From Sporomusa silvacetica DSM 10669 (GTDB lineage Bacteria > Bacillota > Negativicutes > Sporomusales > Sporomusaceae), in NCBI RefSeq assembly GCF_002257705.1, contig NZ_LSLK01000091.1, forward strand, positions 5,872 to 69,871: DNA of 64,000 nucleotides, in the 5' to 3' direction. Both the position numbers and the translations under genes were made by a program. Shown here in pieces: positions 61,750 to 64,000 of this stretch; the first letter of the stretch is position 1, and every line of letters starts with the position of its first letter. A model generated the notes under the pieces. That model had not been told where the DNA came from and did no database searches. It saw only the letters and a program-made list of their open reading frames with translations.

Positions 61750-61794
61750 ACACAGCATTTCCATATTATTGTTATATTTCTCTGCTGTGTTTAT
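61750..61794 (-). terminator. Terminator after the dienelactone-hydrolase-like gene
   Basis: Minus strand AAACACAGC-N26-GCTGTGTTT followed by TATTAT, and before it another long stem, CTATTGTGCAG-N18-CTGCACAATAG at 61836-61874. Confidence 0.6.
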
Positions 61795-61894
61795 CCCTTA
61801 TTTTAATTACTGAAACTTTCCCTTAAATCCAGATTCTATTGTGCAGCCGATGTTTTTCTACCAACTGCACAATAGAAATATACCGAAGATACAA

Positions 61895-63052
61895 TTACAA
61901 ATGTTTTCCATAGAAATCAGTCAATTTATCTACGGCCTGATTCACATAGTTCGGCACCCAATACGTTTGAATATGGGTTGCGCCCTTGATCAGGAACAAT
62001 TCCTTGTCATTTGTGCCAGTTGCTGCTGCAAAGGCCTGTTCGGTCATATAGAAGGTATCCGCATTGCTGCCGGCCATCATCAGTAACGGCTGGCCGATCA
62101 AATCCATATTATTGGCCGCATCAAACCTGAATAAGTCAAGATTGCTGCTCACCGTATAGCGGAACGTGGAATTCGGATATGCGTGCGTCTTACCATAGTA
62201 CTCATAACCGTCACGATACAAATCCGGCATTTTTGCAAGCTGTTCCTCACTCAGGTCCAAATCCAGCATGTCCGGAGTATATTGTACTTCACCGCCAGCA
62301 ACTTCCTGAGCTCTGGCCGCCGAGGCTTGCTGCAAACGCTTTTGAATGGTAGCCGTCTGAGAGTCCAAGAAACCGTTACGGCGGACAATACCCGTATTGA
62401 ACATGCTGAGCGTTGCCACCGCCTTAAAACGCTTGTCAGTTTGCACTGCCTTCAGCGTGTAGCCGCCACCGCCGCAGATTCCCAGGATTCCCAGGCGCTC
62501 TGCGTCAACTCCCTGGTAAGTAGAAATGACATCAGCCATACCATGAATGTCTTCAACACGATAGGACGGTTTATCAACATTGCGCGGATACCCGCCGCTT
62601 GCCCCTTGGAAAGAGGCATCTGCCGCAATGGTGATATATCCTTTTTCGGCCATACGCTGTGCATATAAGCCCGCTACCTGTTCCTTGACTCCGCCATTAG
62701 GATGCGCGACAACAAGTGCCGGATATTTTTTCTTGCTTGCCATATCATAGCCTGCCGGCGTATACACATTGGCCGAAATCTTTATGCCATTCAAATCATA
62801 AGTGATTGGATGAATATTCACCTGACCTTGGACATTCTGGGTAATTGCTCCCTGATAAACCAGCCCAAACGGATTTTCATTCGGGCTTTCGATTGTGCTT
62901 GGATCTACTTCCTGAACGGCTCTTTTTTCCATTGTCACAGCTGGATGACTGCCTCGCTGCACCTGCTGTGCACTGACTTCCTGCCCTCCACCCCCAATGC
63001 CCAGCAACCCTAATGTTAGCATTGCGATACTTACCTTTAATTTCAGACTCAT
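61895..63052 (-). CDS. Exported dienelactone-hydrolase-like protein
   Basis: A 385-residue alpha/beta hydrolase with a Sec signal (IAMLTLGLLGIGGGG). The nucleophile position reads GICGGGG: a Cys replaces the usual Ser, as in dienelactone hydrolases; Asp in AGSNADTFYM and His in GATHIQTYW complete the triad. It contains IAADASFQGASGGYP. G+C content is higher than in its neighbours. Substrate unknown. Confidence 0.83.
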   Translation of the reverse strand: MSLKLKVSIAMLTLGLLGIGGGGQEVSAQQVQRGSHPAVTMEKRAVQEVDPSTIESPNENPFGLVYQGAITQNVQGQVNIHPITYDLNGIKISANVYTPAGYDMASKKKYPALVVAHPNGGVKEQVAGLYAQRMAEKGYITIAADASFQGASGGYPRNVDKPSYRVEDIHGMADVISTYQGVDAERLGILGICGGGGYTLKAVQTDKRFKAVATLSMFNTGIVRRNGFLDSQTATIQKRLQQASAARAQEVAGGEVQYTPDMLDLDLSEEQLAKMPDLYRDGYEYYGKTHAYPNSTFRYTVSSNLDLFRFDAANNMDLIGQPLLMMAGSNADTFYMTEQAFAAATGTNDKELFLIKGATHIQTYWVPNYVNQAVDKLTDFYGKHL

Positions 63053-63238
63053 AAAAATTCCTCCTTATTATATAAATTTTATTTATTTTAAATCTCCATC
63101 TATTTCATTACTTCTAACCTTTGAAAAAGAAAGAGAGATATTAACCTCCTCTACAACAGGTCAACGAATTATTCTTACTATTTTTATTCAACATTAAAAT
63201 ATTCTTTGTTGTTGAATTTATTTTAAAACAAAGTTCAA
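63053..63238. other. AT-rich spacer between the hydrolase gene and the 23S fragment
   Basis: Contains the hydrolase ribosome-binding site (AAGGAGGAATTTTT before its ATG) and an inverted repeat TTCAACATTAAAATA...TTGTTGTTGAA near 63189-63218. No rRNA sequence is recognisable here. Confidence 0.5.
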
Positions 63239-63786
63239 CGGCATTGGGGACCTTAGCTGATGGTCTGGGCTGTTTCCCTTTTGACTACGGATCTTATCAC
63301 TCGCAGTCTGACTCCCAGGTTAAAATATATCCATTCGTAGTTTGACAAGGTTCAGTAATCTATAAGACCCCTAGCCCTATCAGTGCTCTACCGTCTATAC
63401 TCATTACCTGAGGCTAGCCCTAGAAGTTAGATGTTAGAGGTGCGCTCTTGTTAGAATTTGCTCTGCAAATTTTTTCATTTAAATCACACTTCCAACTTCC
63501 CGCCTCTCACCACTCAACCGGTTTGGGCTCTTCCCCGTTCGTTCGCCGCTACTTAGGGAATCTCAATTGATTACTTTTCCTCCGGGTACTTAGATGTTTC
63601 AGTTCCCCGGGTGCCCTCCTAACTTACGTTAGGTGACGGTGCATTACCACCGCCGGGTTCCCCCATTCGGAAATCCAGGAGTCAAAGCTTGCTTGCAGCT
63701 CTTCCTGGCATATCGGAGCTTACCCCGTCCTTCGTCGGCTCTTGGCGCCTAGGCATCCGCCGTATGCCCTTAACAACTTGACTTAA
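63239..63786 (-). rRNA. 23S rRNA fragment with internal deletion, 3' truncated
   Basis: Minus strand. From 63786 to about 63519 it matches the 5' end of 23S rRNA (GGCGGATGCCTAGGCGCCAA, then AACTGAAACATCTAAGTACC, CGGCGAACGAACGGGGAAGA). About 95 unrelated bases follow (63422-63518), holding an AATTTGC-AGA-GCAAATT hairpin. Then 63421 to 63239 matches the region near E. coli positions 970-1190 (GGGCTAGCCTCAGGTAATGA; AGACCATCAGCTAAGGTCCC). Some 650 bases of domains I-II are missing, and the last two thirds of the gene are absent. Upstream bases 63787-64000 resemble a spacer without a visible tRNA. Confidence 0.85.
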
Positions 63787-64000
63787 TTAAGTCTTGTTAC
63801 TGCATACTTTGCCGACTGTCTATAAACGGCCATCTGCGTTGTTGCTACTGTGCTCCGGTGCTCAACGTACAATTTGTACGCCTCCGCTCCGGTGCTCGCT
63901 GCGCCTAGCATCTGTCCATTTCTAGCCAGTCTCTCGGCTATATTTTACTATGCCGATAGTTTGCTTACGTTTTGCCTTCAGTTAAATCCTAATTGCGCCC

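Noticed and set aside
63787..64000. tRNA genes in the rRNA spacer
   Set aside because: I could not find a cloverleaf or a GGTTCGAATCC-type arm in these 214 bases on either strand.

Overview
The window looks like a chromosomal segment of a diderm Firmicute of the class Negativicutes, most probably a Sporomusaceae-type anaerobe (Sporomusa/Pelosinus-like). The best evidence is an outer-membrane porin with an N-terminal SLH domain (34708-36006, OmpM type). Corrinoid methyltransferases, a RACo-type activator and a tungsten/molybdenum aldehyde oxidoreductase fit an acetogen-like anaerobe. The taxonomic call is inference; no usable complete rRNA is present.

Layout. 1-1934: right part of an IS21-family element (istA cut by the window edge, istB). 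2057-4049: a c-di-GMP module read on the minus strand: promoter, GEMM-I riboswitch, intrinsic terminator, a tiny membrane protein, an HD-GYP phosphodiesterase and a second tiny membrane protein. 4566-14356: an anaerobic glycerol operon on the minus strand (glpA, a RubisCO-like protein, glpK, glpF, glpB, glpC, a HAD phosphatase and the antiterminator glpP), with tandem leader hairpins upstream of glpA. 15505-17873: a chemotaxis receptor under a second c-di-GMP-I riboswitch. 17945-18679: a decayed IS4-type transposase.

18733-25826 (minus strand): Mo/W-cofactor genes (fdhD, a molybdopterin-binding protein, moeA), a RACo-like corrinoid reductive activator and an aldo/keto reductase. 25862-34589 is one compact minus-strand run: MeTr-type methyltransferase, corrinoid protein, UroD-type methyltransferase, a 65-aa protein, MFS transporter, MmgE/PrpD protein, four-cluster ferredoxin, AOR and a 109-aa protein. 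This looks like a corrinoid-dependent demethylation and redox pathway for an unknown substrate. The porin follows, then a second corrinoid operon (DUF1638 protein, corrinoid protein, GntR/UTRA regulator). The porin and the second corrinoid operon share an identical operator placed 5 nt downstream of their -10 boxes.

38800-39500 holds decayed tyrosine recombinases. 39525-63052 is a redox/detoxification island of repeated gene families (aldo/keto reductases, flavodoxins and FMN reductases, carboxymuconolactone-decarboxylase-like proteins, alpha/beta hydrolases, DUF362, Fe-alcohol dehydrogenase, MFS, SDR, cupin) with TetR and YqhC-like AraC regulators. It carries several truncated copies, which points to duplication and recombination. 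Five promoters there have a conserved box 19-20 nt upstream of the -10. 63239-63786 is a 23S rRNA fragment with a large internal deletion and no 3' two thirds.

The strongest candidates for something undescribed are the RubisCO-like protein inside the glp operon, the methyltransferase-AOR-PrpD operon, the GntR operator linking a porin to corrinoid enzymes, and the promoter-box regulon of the redox island.
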